Counted from the stretch's first letter, positions 13,296 to 27,385 are shown. The stretch: 64,000 nt of DNA from Lepidonotus clava (GCA_936440205.1 OW387150.1:20372152-20436151), one strand, 5' to 3'. Made by a program: numbers and translations. Notes: generated by a model from the sequence alone, not told the origin.

Positions 13296-16200
13296 TTTAT
13301 AGAATATAATTATTGATAACTGACTATCGTGGTGCCCTCTGGTCGACAATCCTTAAGGTTTAAAACAAAAATATGACGTTGTGACCGAAAAACAACAACA
13401 CGGAACCATTTCCTTGTTAATTTTGATGACTCTGCAAAATACGTTACCCTGTGAACCAGTGTTGGCATTGAGGGCTTGGGATCAGCTGCTCTTATCCTAG
13501 CATGTCATTGGGTAACATGTAAAGGGGGGAAGGCATGTCATCCTGGAGAGTGGACATCATTAGCGTAACGGGCAAGGGTTTTCCATCTGAGATTTTGATG
13601 AGGAGTTCTCATGACCGCAAACTTGTCTTGGCATGAAGGCTGATCTGCTCATGAGCAATTCATAACGCACAATCTGCTCCCACCGACTCGGGCCCAATGA
13701 GGTCTGTCAGCGCCTATTTCAGATTATAATTCATAGCTGTTGCAATATTGCCACAGTCAGATCAATATCAAAGGAGCTGGAGATTTTATTTAACATAGTT
13801 GGCATGACGTCTGAAAAAGAAGTAAGATATCATATTATGATGAAATTAACCTGAGATTAACGTACATTTCAGGTAAAAAAAATATATTAAAAATATATTA
13901 TAGCATAGCATAAATCTTTATTTACTTAGAATGATTTGATCGGAAAATGTTGGATCACTTTGTTGGTGAAATAGGGAAAAAATATCAGGCCTAGAGTTCG
14001 GAAAAAGAGTTTATATTCGTATGTAATGGAATTCACGAAGTGCTATTTTGTGTGTGATTAACTTGGTCTAAGTATTCTGAAAATATTTCAAAAGTAAAAA
14101 CTTGAAAAAGTTGAAGTCTTAGGGAATTATTCAGGAAAGGAATTTAATTTTGGGAATTCCCTGAATGCTGGGCTGTTCAGTACTCCCCTTGATACATCAC
14201 AACTATGGGAATTCCTTCCAAAGTTATTTTTGAATTCCCTAATTAATGAATGGTTGTAGATGGATATATATATTGATCTATTTTCAGGTGCATTATGTCA
14301 CATATATGTGTACTTTTGTGAAAGAGTATAACCCTTATTACAAATTCTACAGGGATGGCGATTCCCTTCTGAGAGCAGATGGGATCTCCCAAGAACTGCA
14401 CTTGCTATGTCATAAATTGGGAATTTCCCTTAAAATGTAATATAATACAAGTTGTCCCATAATTTTGTGTAAACTAAATATTGTCCTTCCATTTGTTTCC
14501 ATTTCTAGTGCACGTTGTTGATAACATGCTGAATTGAACTTATTGAAAAATAACTATCCCATCGTTATGTGCAAGGTTTCCTTTAATTGACAGTTGGACA
14601 TGAAGGCGTTCAAATTGCCAAGAATACATCCTAGAAAAACTCAGAAATAAATTATGAATTTTAGTTGTTTATTTTGCGGTTTGATAATCACTTGATGACT
14701 TTGTGGCAGAGATAAACTCCTTATAAACAGATCACTGAATTATGAGGTCGTCTTTGACTGAGCCCACAACGACAAGATACTTACATTCCTAAAGGCAGAT
14801 TTCTATAGCATTTCAGCAACCAATGTACTTTTAACTTTGACATTCTTGTTACTCCTGAAGTAACTTACTACCAAGTGTAGCAAAAGCATCTATAGACATA
14901 CATGACTATACATGCAGTGCTAGAAAGGTCCTCCTAAGAACTATACAGAGTTGCCAGAACAAATAAAGACTTTCCAGGGAGGGAGGAGAGCTCGCATTTT
15001 CAAGTCCTTTAACAAATATCATACACTCAATGTTACATGATATGATGATATCCATTAAATGATAGGGTGCTATTTATATTTAGTTTATGATTATGACTCA
15101 GTTCAGACTGCAGGTGCTTATTAAGTTCAATGTGCAAAACCAGTTGCAAGAACTCCCGATGATAATGAAAAATCCAAGGGGTTCCCTTAAAAACTGTCAT
15201 ACGAAAAGAAGCCTAAGACTCCTGATATACTTATGACAAGATAGATGTCAGAAAAAAGCAGCAGGAAGTATTGTTAAACTGTATGATAATCTTGTTTTTT
15301 TCTCAGAAATAAACACTGCTACATTAAAAAAAAAATCCAAGGGGTTTGTCCGCTCAACCACCCAGCCAACACTTCTAGTCTGACTACCAGTCTATCAGCT
15401 TCAATTCCATAACAGAACCCCGCTTCTAGCACTGATCTTTCCAGGGAGTTTAACCATCAACAGCAAGTAGTGCTCTGTTGAGTGCCGCAGCTTACAGGTG
15501 CTTACATACTGATACATACAGTGACGCTGCCTCTGCCCCTTACACTTTTCACTAATGGTTCAAGAAGAGTTTACATTCTTAGCCCAGATGTTAAGTTCTA
15601 CACGAGGACGGCTAAGCTAACTATGGATTGACCATCTGCATCAGCACAATGAGGGGCAAAACCAATGCTACAAATTATCACCAGTCCTATGTCATACCCG
15701 GATGATACCGATTCATTCCCGAGAGTATTACCAAAATAAAGACTGCCTATTTGGTTGTTCTTGAAATTTGATATTGGCTGTGGGGCTCAAAACTGCCCAC
15801 TTCAGTGGTCAGTTTTTTGATACCCTCATGTGCTATCTGCTTGTAAGACCTACATATCAACATTCGTATAACTTTGGGTTCAGAGCTCCAGGACCTAAGG
15901 GACCGACCATGGTCGGCCCATAGTGTAAACATCCGGAGTTGACCTAAAGACATGCAGTAACATATAGGACTGTCACCTAAATAATATATCGAATCACTCC
16001 CTCCTAGAACCCTTACCCTTCTCACATGCTATATTGACACCCTGAGGTTAGGAATTAAATCAGGGGAGTTTGTTAACAGGTCGCCAACACCTCCGACCTG
16101 CTTCTCCCCAAGCCCTCAGCCCCGACCCCGGCCCCACTTCCGCCCGGCCTATCAAGCTCCATCTGCCGGCGACAGTTACCTCCAACACCGGTAATGGCGC

Positions 16201-16648
16201 CTGACACTTGTCACATGACCTCCCGCGAGATTTGGCGAGAAGGAGGCGTGACGTCACGACAGGCAACAGGCGCCAATTTAGGGGCGTCTCTTGAGGAGCT
16301 TTTAGGGGGTGTGAGGGGAATGAGAGTAGTTGTTGGTGGGTGGAGGGGGCGCCAAGTGTCAGCCATGGTTAATTTGTACTAATTTTCGACGTTTCTTTTA
16401 ACAGAATGTCCAAAATATTGCCAAGATAATGATTTTTCCTGCTATTTCCTCACCCATAGCAATTGACTCAAGGTGGTATCTCTATCTTGATATGTATTGG
16501 GTATGATACCTTGTGGATATCAATTTGCAGTATTGGAGACTTTTGCGTTTTCATTTTTCCAAGTCAGTACTAGTTGCAATCAGATGATATCTGTTTTCTG
16601 GTTCCCCTTAGTGTCTCGGCCCTTAAAGGAATCGGGGAGGGGACCCAC
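13296..16648. other. Gene-free stretch
   Basis: No gene is supported. The small frames at 14246-14440 and 15747-16025 have no recognisable pattern. Around 13,500-13,760 the composition is more balanced and holds ATTATAATTCATAG-type homeodomain-like words, a weak hint of regulatory DNA. A CpG-rich patch lies at 16,060-16,260. Confidence 0.45.
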
Positions 16649-17019
16649 CCAGCCGGAGGTGTGACGTTATAATAACGTTGCAGTGATATTCTATTTCATT
16701 CTGGTTGGGTTCTCGTTATGTTCTTTTGATGACTCCCAATTACGTTGCTGCAACCTACTGCTACTACATTGCACTGTGACATTATCATAACATTCTGGTT
16801 ATGTTATTTGAGAATGTTCTTATAATGTTCTGTTTTGGTTTCTTGATAACCTCACCAAAAAATAATGACATTTGTTATAATAACATTCTGATTTGGTGAG
16901 GTTTCAACCTCACCATCAATAACGTTATTGTTACATGCCATCTTAGTAAGTAACAAACTGACTAAAAACTAAAAAAGTATGGTTGCAGAACGTTTCTGTT
17001 ACGTCACATGCTGGCTGGG
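16649..17019. mobile_element. CCCAG-ended, ACGTT-rich MITE, copy A
   Basis: The left end CCCAGCCGGAGGTGTGACGT is inverted at the right end (reverse complement begins CCCAGCCAGCATGTGACGT). The interior holds many AACGTT/AACATT words and the phrase TTGGTGAGGTTTCAACCTCA. Copies B (17863) and C (20972) share these ends and interior phrases. The superfamily is not recognised, and no clear target duplication is seen. Confidence 0.75.
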
Positions 17020-17534
17020 CGGGTGGGGATAGAAAACATGTCTCTCCATGTTGCTACCTCTTGTTGCAAGATTTTGTAATTCATGGCATAGATTTGATCA
17101 CTAACAGACAGAATCATATCAATCATGTGTATGTATTTGCTGCAATCTTGTGTCACCTATTGCTGTAGCATAATACGTCTCCCGTTTTTCTAACATATAA
17201 TATATATTCGTTCCTTTGTTTTCCCATCCCACACTCTGCGACTTTCTCATATGATCCTGTTGCGTTATGTACCTTGGGAAAAACTATGGACAAAATGAAG
17301 CTGCATGCAATTTGCAATTAAACAGCTTTTCTCTTTTGAATCTTAGCAACATTTACAGTCAGCATGATTCTAGAGTAAGTCTCTATATTCTAAAACATAT
17401 TCATTGTATTGTCCAAATAAAAATAGCTGGAAGTAAACTTTGTTATGACTTTTTGAATATCTAAAATAGGTACTATTTCCCCTTTGCTATATTCTTTACT
17501 GATTTCTATGTAATTAAGTTATATTGTATGAGTT

Positions 17535-17815
17535 AAAATTGCCAATATAATAGTTAGCATTCTCACCTCACACATGAGAGGTTCCAATCCCAGTTGAGGA
17601 TATGCACTCTATATCAAAAGTACTTCCCTGATAATGACAGAAAATGGCAATTACCTGCAAAATAGGTGATGATAGAAACCTTTTACATAGGCAAGTGGCT
17701 TTGCCAGGCAAGAAAACACCGTCAGGGACAAAAATCCTTCAGGATTCGAATCCATGACATGGGGGTTTCGAGGCAGGGTTGCTAACCCCTACACCATGAA
17801 GCCATACAGAGGATA
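17535..17815. mobile_element. Two tRNA-like SINE heads in opposite orientation
   Basis: On the plus strand a D-arm-like GTTAGCATTCTC is followed by the B box GGTTCCAATCC (17580-17590). On the minus strand an A box-like GGTGTAGGGGTTAGC (complement at 17781-17795) is followed by the B box GGATTCGAATCC (17742-17753). Both look like pol III promoters of tRNA-derived SINEs. The minus-strand one can form a partial acceptor stem (CTTCA with TGAAG), but the full cloverleaf is not convincing. Confidence 0.45.
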
Positions 17816-17862
17816 AGAGTGGAACTAAATAATAGGTTCTGACCGAATTTGCTATGTCCCAA

Positions 17863-18203
17863 CCCAGGCAAGCATGTGACGTTATTATAACGTTGGAGCA
17901 ACGTTCTGTTTGGTTCTAAACTGGTTCTTGTTATGTTATTTTGATGGCTTCCAATAATGTTGCTGCAATGTACTGTTGTGTACTATGGTTACGTTCTTCA
18001 ACCTAATCAGGACGTTCTTATAGCGTTCTGTTTCCGTTTTGTCCTAACTTCACCAAAAAATAACGTTGTAAAAATGTTCTGATTTGGTGAGGTTTCAACC
18101 TCACCATCAATAATGTAATTGTTATGTGCCATCTTAGTAAGTAACAGACTGACTAAAAAAGTATGGTTGCAGAACGTTTCTGTTACGTTGCAGCTGGGCT
18201 GGG
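17863..18203. mobile_element. CCCAG-ended, ACGTT-rich MITE, copy B
   Basis: The left end CCCAGGCAAGCATGTGACGT and the right end GTTACGTTGCAGCTGGGCTG are inverted relatives. The interior matches copy A closely, including AACCTCACCATCAATAA and CCATCTTAGTAAGTAACA. It lies only about 840 bp from copy A, with the SINE heads between them. Confidence 0.75.
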
Positions 18204-20971
18204 AAAGGTCCTTTAAAAAGCAGTTGAACAAATCAACAACCAAATGGACTGGCTGGTAAGAGCCTATTTTGCTGGTTCTTAGTAAGATCTGAAGTGAGTT
18301 CAGTGTATGGACTGCAACATGCAAAAGGAGACCTTTTTAGAAGTAGTATGTAAAAAAACTGTTGCCTTATACATTATCATGCGTTGCTGCTTTTAATCAC
18401 CTAGGCCCATATTTGGCTTTTTTTTTATATTTATTTAACCACATTCATTTACATAAAATGATCTTCCATGTAGGTACAACAAAACAAGCTAACATAGTTA
18501 ACACAATTTTAGACACATAGGCAATACGATCTGAGTGAACACATTGAGATTAATATGCACTCCAGTGTAGGTATCAAAGTTCAACATATATTTTGTAATG
18601 TTGGTTTAGTCAAGTACAGTGACCATACGATAGTACAAAAATCTCAACATCAATTGATAGATTAGTACACTGACATTATCGACGAGATATTGTACGATGA
18701 CATGATGGTTAAGTACCATGATAATGTGATAGTACATTGACTTAGGGACTTGTAGGGTGAAGCATAATGGGTCAGTTCACTGACCACATTGGTGCAATAT
18801 TGTATAGCATTTTGTGCGACAAGACTTTACCAAAATCTAATGCATAATTATAATATAATGAAATCTAACAAAGAACATCCATGTATAACATCACACAGAT
18901 ATCATAATAGCTCATAATTAATCTCATGGATCTAGTGCTTCGTCTTAAGGATGTCACTTGGAGCTGTTCATGGAACTTTTACGTCAACAGACGATGTAAC
19001 TTAGACGTCAAAATGATGGTAGAATGGATTCACATTTTCAGTTGGGTGTATTTCCACTTGAATGAAATATCGACATTGGTATAGGGAGGAGGAGGCCCTG
19101 GCCAGTGGCCAGTGAACACAATCGCTGGCAGCTTAACAAATATTTAACTACGTACTTACTATGCGCATCACACTAAACATTCTTTTTTTTATAATTCATG
19201 TAACTTGTAAATTACAACAACACCTCAGTAATGCCTTGACACCTAACAGAGTTATCATTATGATATAGGGTGTCTGTCGAATGGTAAGACTTTGGAGGAG
19301 TGTGCATCATGCCTTTCTGTAAAAGTAATGAAACTTCAACAAACAATTTGTTTAAGATTGAAGAATACAAACTACATAGTTAAAAGACCCCTCTCGATCC
19401 CAAGTATGTGGTAGAATACTTGCTGACCGCAAGCACAGGGATTCACCTTGAGAAACAAAACAAAAACGAAAGTAAAGTTACACAAACGTTTTACAGATTG
19501 TACCGTTGGCACAACATGATTCCTCATATGAACAAAGCATTCAAAGGGCAACCTGTATGTTCACAGGGGTTCCATGATGCATAATGCTCAGTCATGAACC
19601 TATGCAAATATGGCGTTGACTTATCAACATTGTAATTGTCTTTTGTTATGGCCAACACATGAGAACTACCATTAATTTTGGTCTACATCAATGGTGCATC
19701 AGCATGAAATGTGAAATGGGTAGCATCCCATCTTTAAAATCAAGAATCTACCTGTAGATGATTTTTGAATTCCTCACACCACAACATCAGAAATCCCCAC
19801 AAAAAACGGTAGATTTTGGCGATCGCCGGATTTAGATTTACTCTGAGTCTCATCCCCACCCCTCCCCGCCAACCGTGGAGGATCATCCCTAACGAGGCTC
19901 ATGTTGTTACCCTGCCCTACATGTTGGACCCAGGAGCAGGGATCTAATCAGGGGACGTCCTCCTGGGACCGGGCCACACACAACCTGCACACCCAGGAGA
20001 GGCACGCACCTCCTCCAGGTGATCTCGTCCTCAGACCCTATAATAAGACCAGACGGGGGGGGGGGGGGGGCAGAAATTCTCTTGAAAATTGGAGGGGGGG
20101 GTTGTAATGATGGGAAGAACACGGCATTTCCTGAGATTCTTATCTCATAAACATGTTCCTTATATCCCAGTTTCAAGTAGAACATAGACGATACAGGCCT
20201 TGACTTTTCCAAGGCGAAGTATGAAGTGGTTCCAAGAATTTGTAGGGTTGCCAACGGCATAATGTTAAAAGATAGAGACTTACACGAATGCAGCGTGAAT
20301 GTCTTTTCAAACAGCAATTCCTGTATGATGAACTGAAGAGCACTTATAACAAACTCATCAACCAAGTTTTCATATATATATAAACACAAAGGATGCCAAT
20401 TTATTTAGAAAAAACAAACAGTTTTGATAGAATTAGAACTAAAAATTGCAATATATGAGGAGAAATCGGCTACATTTATACCCTTGCTATGTGCCTATAT
20501 CATGTCCATTTTTAAGATGTAATCTTTGTAAAGTCTATATCAGAGGTGCTGGAGTAAAGCATCAGGTGACCGTGCAGGGTCAGTTATGGCATGTACTTTA
20601 TGACACAGCGGGCATGCGGCCACTTTATTAGGCCAATAAAATCAGATTTATTGGCAGCAGAAATGATGTAGAGGGATGTTTCAGGCCAGCATAAGGATGT
20701 AAATACAATGTATGTCAGCCTGTCATTTCTGAGCAGATTTTAATGGTTTCTAAACATAAAAGCTACATTATAGTATTTTTACACTTGAATACCACGTAAA
20801 ATACCGAGTGATACCAATACATAATACAAATACATGTGCATTAAAGTATAAAGGGGAGGACTTTGTTTTGCATTAAAATGTAAACATGGCATTCACGCCT
20901 GCAACCTCGTAGGTATGTTGGTCAACCCTGCAAAGAGATACTGATGTGGTGATAAAGAACGGTAGGTATGT
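18204..20971. other. Gene-free stretch
   Basis: No gene is supported. A T-rich start near 18,420 followed by CATAAAATGATCTTCCATG weakly recalls the dispersed repeat at 8948 and 44515. Between 18,600 and 18,790 AGTACA/CACTGAC words recur irregularly. A G run at about 20,055-20,070 is a homopolymer that may vary in assembly. Confidence 0.4.
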
Positions 20972-21620
20972 CCCAGCCAAGGAAATGACGTTCTAATAAC
21001 GTTGCAGCAACGTTCTGGATTGATTCTTGTTACGTCACACTGTTGGGTTACAGCGACGTTCTTTTGATGACTCCCAATTACGTCGCTGCAACCAACTGTT
21101 GCGACGTTACATTGTGACATTCTGATAACATTCTTGTAACGTTATTTATGAGGCTGAAACTTAAGAAGAATGTCACAATAACATTCTGTTTAGGTGTGGT
21201 TGAGACCTCACTGAATGAGGGTGTCACAATAACGTTCTGTTTAGGTTAGGGTGACACCTAACCTAATAAGATGGTGACAGGAACATTCTGTTTAGGTAAG
21301 GTGAAGACCTGACATAATCAGAACATCACAATAATGTTCTGTTTAGGTGAGGTTCGGACCTCCCCTGGTCAGGAGGTCACAACAATGTTCTGTTTAAGTA
21401 AAGTCTGTACCTCACCTAATCAGAACATCATAATGACATTCTGTTTTAATTTGATCTTGACCTTACCTCACCAGAACATTATGATAACGTCCTGTTTTGG
21501 TAAGGTCTCAACTTCTCAGAAAAATAATAAAATAACTGTTACGTCACATTTTAGTAAGTAACTGACAAACCAAAAAAGAATGGTCGCATAATGTGACCAT
21601 TACGTCACACCTTGCCTGGG
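20972..21620. mobile_element. CCCAG-ended, ACGTT-rich MITE, copy C with internal tandem expansion
   Basis: The ends CCCAGCCAAGGAAATGACGT and TACGTCACACCTTGCCTGGG are inverted relatives of each other and match copies A and B. Between about 21,150 and 21,500 a unit of about 60 bases (CATTCTGTTTAGGTGAGGT plus its complement-like ACCTCACCTAAT) repeats about six times. Each unit can fold on itself. This makes copy C nearly twice the length of A and B. Confidence 0.75.
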
Positions 21621-22696
21621 GTATACAGACTCTATGGACAATGAATCTATATATTGGGTCATTGGGTACAGGTCAGTTTGTATATCGGTATACCGTGTAG
21701 GGAACCAATAGCAGAGAACACAGAGAAAGTTGACAACGTGGTACACTAATCACGTATGGCTATAGAGAAACCAACCCCACAAAGGCACTTCTCCTGGCCA
21801 GACATTTTCTTATTATTAGTATTGATTCAAATGCTCTGACTGCTCTAGCTGTCGTACAGATGAAATTAAATCAGACTGAGTAACTAATGGCTATGTTTAT
21901 ACATGAAATGCTTACATATTGCATGGCAGTCGTTGTACAAACAATTTGCAAGGACAAAGGTGAATTAGAAGAATGACATTGTATAAAACTTGTATTGAAA
22001 AAATAACTGTTTACAATTATATTTGATTTGATGAATATATTGCTAGACCTCAAGTCCATTTGTTTATGAATAGTACATGCAGTTGAAGGCAACTATCCAT
22101 ATAAATAACCTTTAGTAATGAGAAGAGTGAAAATTCATTTCTCTCTATGGATATGCTACCTCATAGCTCATACGAGAGGCTTTCTGAGTTATTTAAGCTT
22201 AATAAGGCATGCCTGGTGAAATACGATTGACTCGGAATGTCAAATCGTAAAGTATGTCGTGATCAAGAGCATGGCTTATTGGTGGAATGCGCAGTATACA
22301 ACAGACAGTCCCCCTACATGGAAAGCAATAAATATTATATTAAGCATGCACGGGGAGGGTTGTGATAGATCTATATGCAAGCCGTGCATAAATCGTAACT
22401 TCCATTACAACAGTAGTACCGGCTTCCAAAACATATGCCAGTGCTGAAAGATAGCCATCACAAATCAGACGTGTCTGTTAAAATACGAGCATGATAAAAC
22501 TGAATTATCGATCCTGTTTAGATCCCCATCGTTGTGTATGATTATGACATGTTACCCTTGGATTAAATATTGATCCCTGCGGTTGACTTTCAAAATATAA
22601 GAGAACCCCGCAGGAATTAAATCATAAACCATAAGCTATATAATAATCATACAAGGTTGTATTTATGATAGTGCATGGTACATACAAAAGGGTAAT
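21621..22696. other. Gene-free stretch
   Basis: AT-rich. No coding, RNA or repeat structure that I can support. Confidence 0.5.
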
Positions 22697-22931
22697 ACTG
22701 CATGAAAAAAGACCTTTAAGACCTTTAAGTTTCTGAAGTGGGGCCAATGAGGTGTGCTAAAGGTAATGGAAAAGTCATCAAGACCTTTCCAAACCTTTTT
22801 CAGGTGACCTTTACAAATTCATCAAGGATCTTGCAAAGGTATTGGAAATGTGACACATCCTATGCCTTTAATGAACCTCAATGGCCCCATTTACAAAATC
22901 AAAGGTCATTAAAGGTCTAATTTTGCGCAGT
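22697..22931. mobile_element. MITE with CACTGCGCA/AGACCTTTAA inverted ends
   Basis: The left end ACTGCATGAAAAAAGACCTT and the right end (reverse complement ACTGCGCAAAATTAGACCTT) are inverted. The interior carries many AGACCTTT/AAAGGTC words, so most of the 235 bp can fold into an imperfect hairpin. The superfamily and target duplication are undecided. Confidence 0.6.
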
Positions 22932-25900
22932 GTAACATGAGGGAAATTGCCGGTTGAAATCACCCCTATACATTATAAGTCTCCAAGCCCTCTCCCTGAG
23001 CCTCCGTGTACGAGCTCTCCAGTACCTACCCACTACATACACTCACACACACCCCACCTCCAGGGGGTCACGACCCCGGTCACCTAGCAACCCGATAACA
23101 ATGGCCGGGGGTCAGGTGAGACGACATTGATGACGTCAGAGTGGTCAGCGGGTCAGTGGGAGGTATGATTTACTCGGTCTGACCATGGCCTCCACGGCAT
23201 GGGTTGGCACCAGGCTGACTGGACCCTGACCATTGAGTCACAACCAAGATGACCACCTCGATATTTATCATGTTATAAGGCATGGCTACTGGAGGAAAGT
23301 AACAGTGGAGAACCTAAACAAAATGTGTCGAACAAGTATCTTTGATGGTACGATTTTTGTTTTTGTTTCACCACTTCCTCAAAAAATACCTTGGATCTTC
23401 AAGTGGGATATCAAAATAGGCTTCCACAGCCTGCCGTAGAACATTTTCTTTCTCAACTGAAATATTAATTTCCCAATTTCTGACAACAGATAGCATCTTT
23501 ACAGTTCCCCAATGAAAGAAAAATGTTTCCAAAACATTTGAACAATTTCGCAATAGAAAGCTTACTATACAACAGGGATACTAATCTTTGGTTTCATATG
23601 TTCAATACTTACGTTGGTTTTTACCAATACAAGTCATGATGACATTAGCGAAGAATTATTTGATATATTATTATCATTAGCTTTACTCTTTTTTACTCTC
23701 TAGTGGTGTTCCACTAAGCTGTTATGGGCTGATTACAGTTTGGTAAAAATACATTATGCCCATGAAATGTACAATTGTCACCACAGAAAATTAATTAAAA
23801 CCCCAAATTTCTAAATGCACACCAAAAAATGAATAAGAATCTTCAGAATGATATAGGACAAAGGTAGAGCCTTTTACCTTTACCAGACGCACGTTCTCTC
23901 TTTGCTGTCAGTCAGGGAATGCTGTAAGCTGCCGTCCTACCAACACATCACACACCATAGACATTCATCGGAGGGGTAGGCCTATACAACACCTTACCTG
24001 GGATAGACACACACCTTGCCCATCCCCATCTCACAGGCCTCACCTGCACACCTGACAAAACTCACCTTACCCCTTTGAAGTGGCCGCCGCTCCATAGAGG
24101 GCCTCCTCACCTGCAGACCACACCCTTTATACCTGTGAGGATGCACCTTATGGTTTCCTCAGGTGAGAAAATAATATAATGTGAACCAACTGCTCTTGTG
24201 GAGCGCCTTAATAAAGGGGGCTATTACCCTGCGGTTTGTGCCATGAATGAAGTATAAAAAGGGTACATGTAGAGGGTTTCAGGCTGGGGAGGTCACTCCG
24301 TCTGGAAACTGGTAAGGGTTTGTGAACTGAATTTCTGACAGCTTAAAGGGAGCCAAAAGCAATCTTGGTTCAAAATTTTGCAAAGTCTGTTAACTATTGG
24401 AATATATTCGTTGGCCATAACCTAGGCCTGTGGTAAAATATAGACTGTGAATGAAGATGTAAACTACATCCAAGTACAAAAAAAACTGTCCCTGAACGTT
24501 TTGGTGACCCAACAAAATTGGTTTGTTTACAAACATTGCTGTCTTCAGGCATAAATGACATGAGTATTGTAGAATTCAAATAAAGTTAAAGTTAGTTATC
24601 ATGATTTGTACTGTAGCAATGGCTAAGGTTAGACTCTTGAAATGTATTTTCAAAGTTATTTGAGTTTCAAAATGTTGTCATATTTTGACACAGCATTGCT
24701 TTTGGGTGCCTTTAAAATTTGTGAAGATAGGTTTGCACCGTGCGGAAGAAAGATAAAGGGGAATTGTGATCCGTTAGTTATCTGAATATAACATCCCATC
24801 CAAATATACCTTAATTCTATGTATCTTAGCCTTGTCAGCGGTGGTTTTGCCCTAAGGCTTGGCGTGGATAGTTATAAACAATGGCCGGAACTAAAGTGCA
24901 TATACACTCACACCTCAACATTTTAACGTTTCTTTCACGAACATTGTACCAATATAAATTAAAGATGTAGTGTATACCAAACTTGATGAGATCAACTTGT
25001 GGACGACAAGGTGGTGTTTATCAATTAATAAAGGACATAGAAAGTCTCGGCAAGATTAACATGTTTCGACGTGTAACTCAATAGGCAAGTACGTAACATT
25101 AAGTTCCAGCGTGACATGGCATAATGTCATTTAAGTACTCTAGTTTAGCGCACACTAAATTAGTTATATATTCCCTAAGATTGAGAGATGAAGTTAAATG
25201 TTCGAACTTTCCAGGCATGGTGATTCTAAAACCTAATGCAAACTTACAGAGAAGTATCCCCACCCCTCGGTACTATAGCAATACCGAGGGAAAACTTACA
25301 CTTTGGCTCTACCATACCTGCCGTGCTGCTTACTCCATGAGCTTCCTGACAGATCTTCCTCCAGGGTCGGCCGGCCCCTCCAGGGTCATATCAAGGTCAC
25401 ACCAAGGTGAGCCTTTGAAGCCCGCGCCTCCAGTAGCTGCGTGTAGAGGGCAATAGGGAAAATGTGGTGACTTTTGCCACCGAAGTCTTTTTTCCCTCCA
25501 TATACAACAAGACCCACGGGATTTGTTGAGGCATTTATTGTGCGTACATATATACCTAAAACGAAGGTAAGGGTTTAGGGTTTAGGGTTTAGGGTTTGCC
25601 TTTTTTCTTTATGAATAAAATCACATTACAATGCACATACAGTTTGTTCCTATAATAACATTGTGGAGAATACATCCAACTCGACGACGGCTTGGTATAG
25701 ACTTGATGTTTATTTAAGACATAAAATCATGGGCGAATTAACATGTTTCGGATTATTACATCCTTCATGAAAATTGTTCCCATGTTTGCAATACAATGGA
25801 GGGATGGTCCTATTTTATGGTACAACATAGTTCAATATGTTCGGTATATTAGAACCGACAATATGTTACACAAAAGAAACCACAAAAATACCTCTGGACA

Positions 25901-26592
25901 GAAACGTTTCCAGGGGAGTAGTAAAAGGGTCCATTCCAGATAATTCCATTATATTCACTTCTTGAAGGGACTAGTTGGTGCTTTCTCAGATCAGTAAGGG
26001 GCGGCAGTACTGAGTTAATTGCATTTCATAGTTTTTATAGCCAAGATTGCTTTCGCGTGCAGCAAACTGGTTTAGAGACACATATATATGTAAGGTCGGT
26101 GCATATGGCAAAGATAAACACATTAATCAGTGTGTACTTTATGCTTTTAAGACTTGCTTTCCCCACTAAAGCCCGAGGGGCTCGATCACATCACCTTAAA
26201 TATCGAGAAATCAAATAAATTTGTTGGTTAATGAATTTGATTAACAGCGACTAGTTTTGGGACATTCCTCAAAATAGTTCACTAACTTTACATTTAATTC
26301 CCGTGATTTAAAATGCAACAAGATAATTATAGCGTGATGAGTGTATGTGGTAATATTACCTGTGAACGTATACTTCCGTGTTTTCAAGCCACTGTCACTT
26401 AAATCAGAAAAGCAATGCTTCAAATGGATATCAAATGCCTTGGTACTGTTTATGTTGCAATTTGCCAAACGTGTACCTACCTTTCATATATAAGAGAAGG
26501 TCTTTGTAAATTCGCAATCATTACTCATGAAGTTTTCTCTTTAAATGTAAATTATCAATATCCTTTTTAGGTTGTAAGAAGTTCGTGACTAC
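22932..26592. other. Gene-free stretch containing a short TTTAGGG run
   Basis: No gene is supported. At 25,570-25,598 the heptamer GGGTTTA is repeated four times. This is the plant-type telomere unit and not the TTAGGG expected in most animals, so a chance microsatellite is the simplest reading. TATAAA-like and GC-rich pieces around 24,000-24,260 are not diagnostic. Confidence 0.45.
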
Positions 26593-26627
26593 TATATGGT
26601 TGATTCTCACGAATTGGGGCCACAGGG
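26593..26627 (+). repeat. Left terminal inverted repeat
   Basis: It begins TATATGGTTGATTCTCACGA and continues through GGGGCCACAGGG. It is an exact reverse complement of 40591-40625. Identity stops abruptly on the inner side. Confidence 0.93.
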
Positions 26628-26979
26628 CTATATTTCACAATTTTTTATGAAAAGTCGACAAATTACAATAAACAAATGAATATTTCACTAAATATCATTG
26701 CACCTCAAGGAGATCTTTCATGGGAACCCTAGTTTAATACCTCTATCTTCAATATTTTAACATTTACAGCGTAAAATGTGCTGTTTTTTGGCATTTTTGA
26801 TGAAGGGAAATGATTTTCATAATACAATTCTTTTAATAACTTTAATTTTTCTATGTCTTTGTAATTTTCTCTTTAATGTTTAAAAAAAAAAAAATATTTG
26901 GCATAAGAATAATCCATAAATATATTTTTATTTCAGCAATTTCTAATGATTTTTGCCTGATTATTCATTGTGAAGAAAA

Positions 26980-27385
26980 TGCATCACCGTACATATACAG
27001 GAATGGCATGTGGTATTCATAACTAACAAATATGTAAAATGCATTATAATATGCATCAAATAATTCACATTTACCTTGGGTTTCCTAGTAGCAATGATTA
27101 TACATAGGAATCTGGGTAATAAGTACAGGAGAACTCTAACTGTGAGATGGGATATGGTTGGGGTAGTAAATGCGTCACCGTACATATACAGCTTTCAAAG
27201 CATGTAAAATTGTCGGTTTTAAATATTAGTGGAATATATTAATGATAATGATTAATTCAATAAATATTTACATGGTTCTACCAGAAAACATAAATATGAA
27301 CGATTGGCATTATGATAAACATCTGCCAAAGGTCAGAAATCACCGTACATATACACCGGATAAATGCGTCACCGTACATATATAA
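26980..27385 (+). repeat. Left subterminal motif copies (CACCGTACATATA)
   Basis: Copies of GCGTCACCGTACATATACAG or close variants start at about 26981, 27172, 27340 and 27366. Two more in reverse orientation lie at 27735-27751 and 27753-27771. Their spacing is irregular, unlike a satellite. Repeated subterminal motifs are typical transposase-binding sites in several DNA transposon superfamilies; that role here is inferred. Confidence 0.75.

Noticed and set aside
17742-17805. A functional tRNA gene on the minus strand
   Set aside because: A and B boxes are present, but the anticodon arm and a 7-bp acceptor stem do not form cleanly; a SINE head is more likely.
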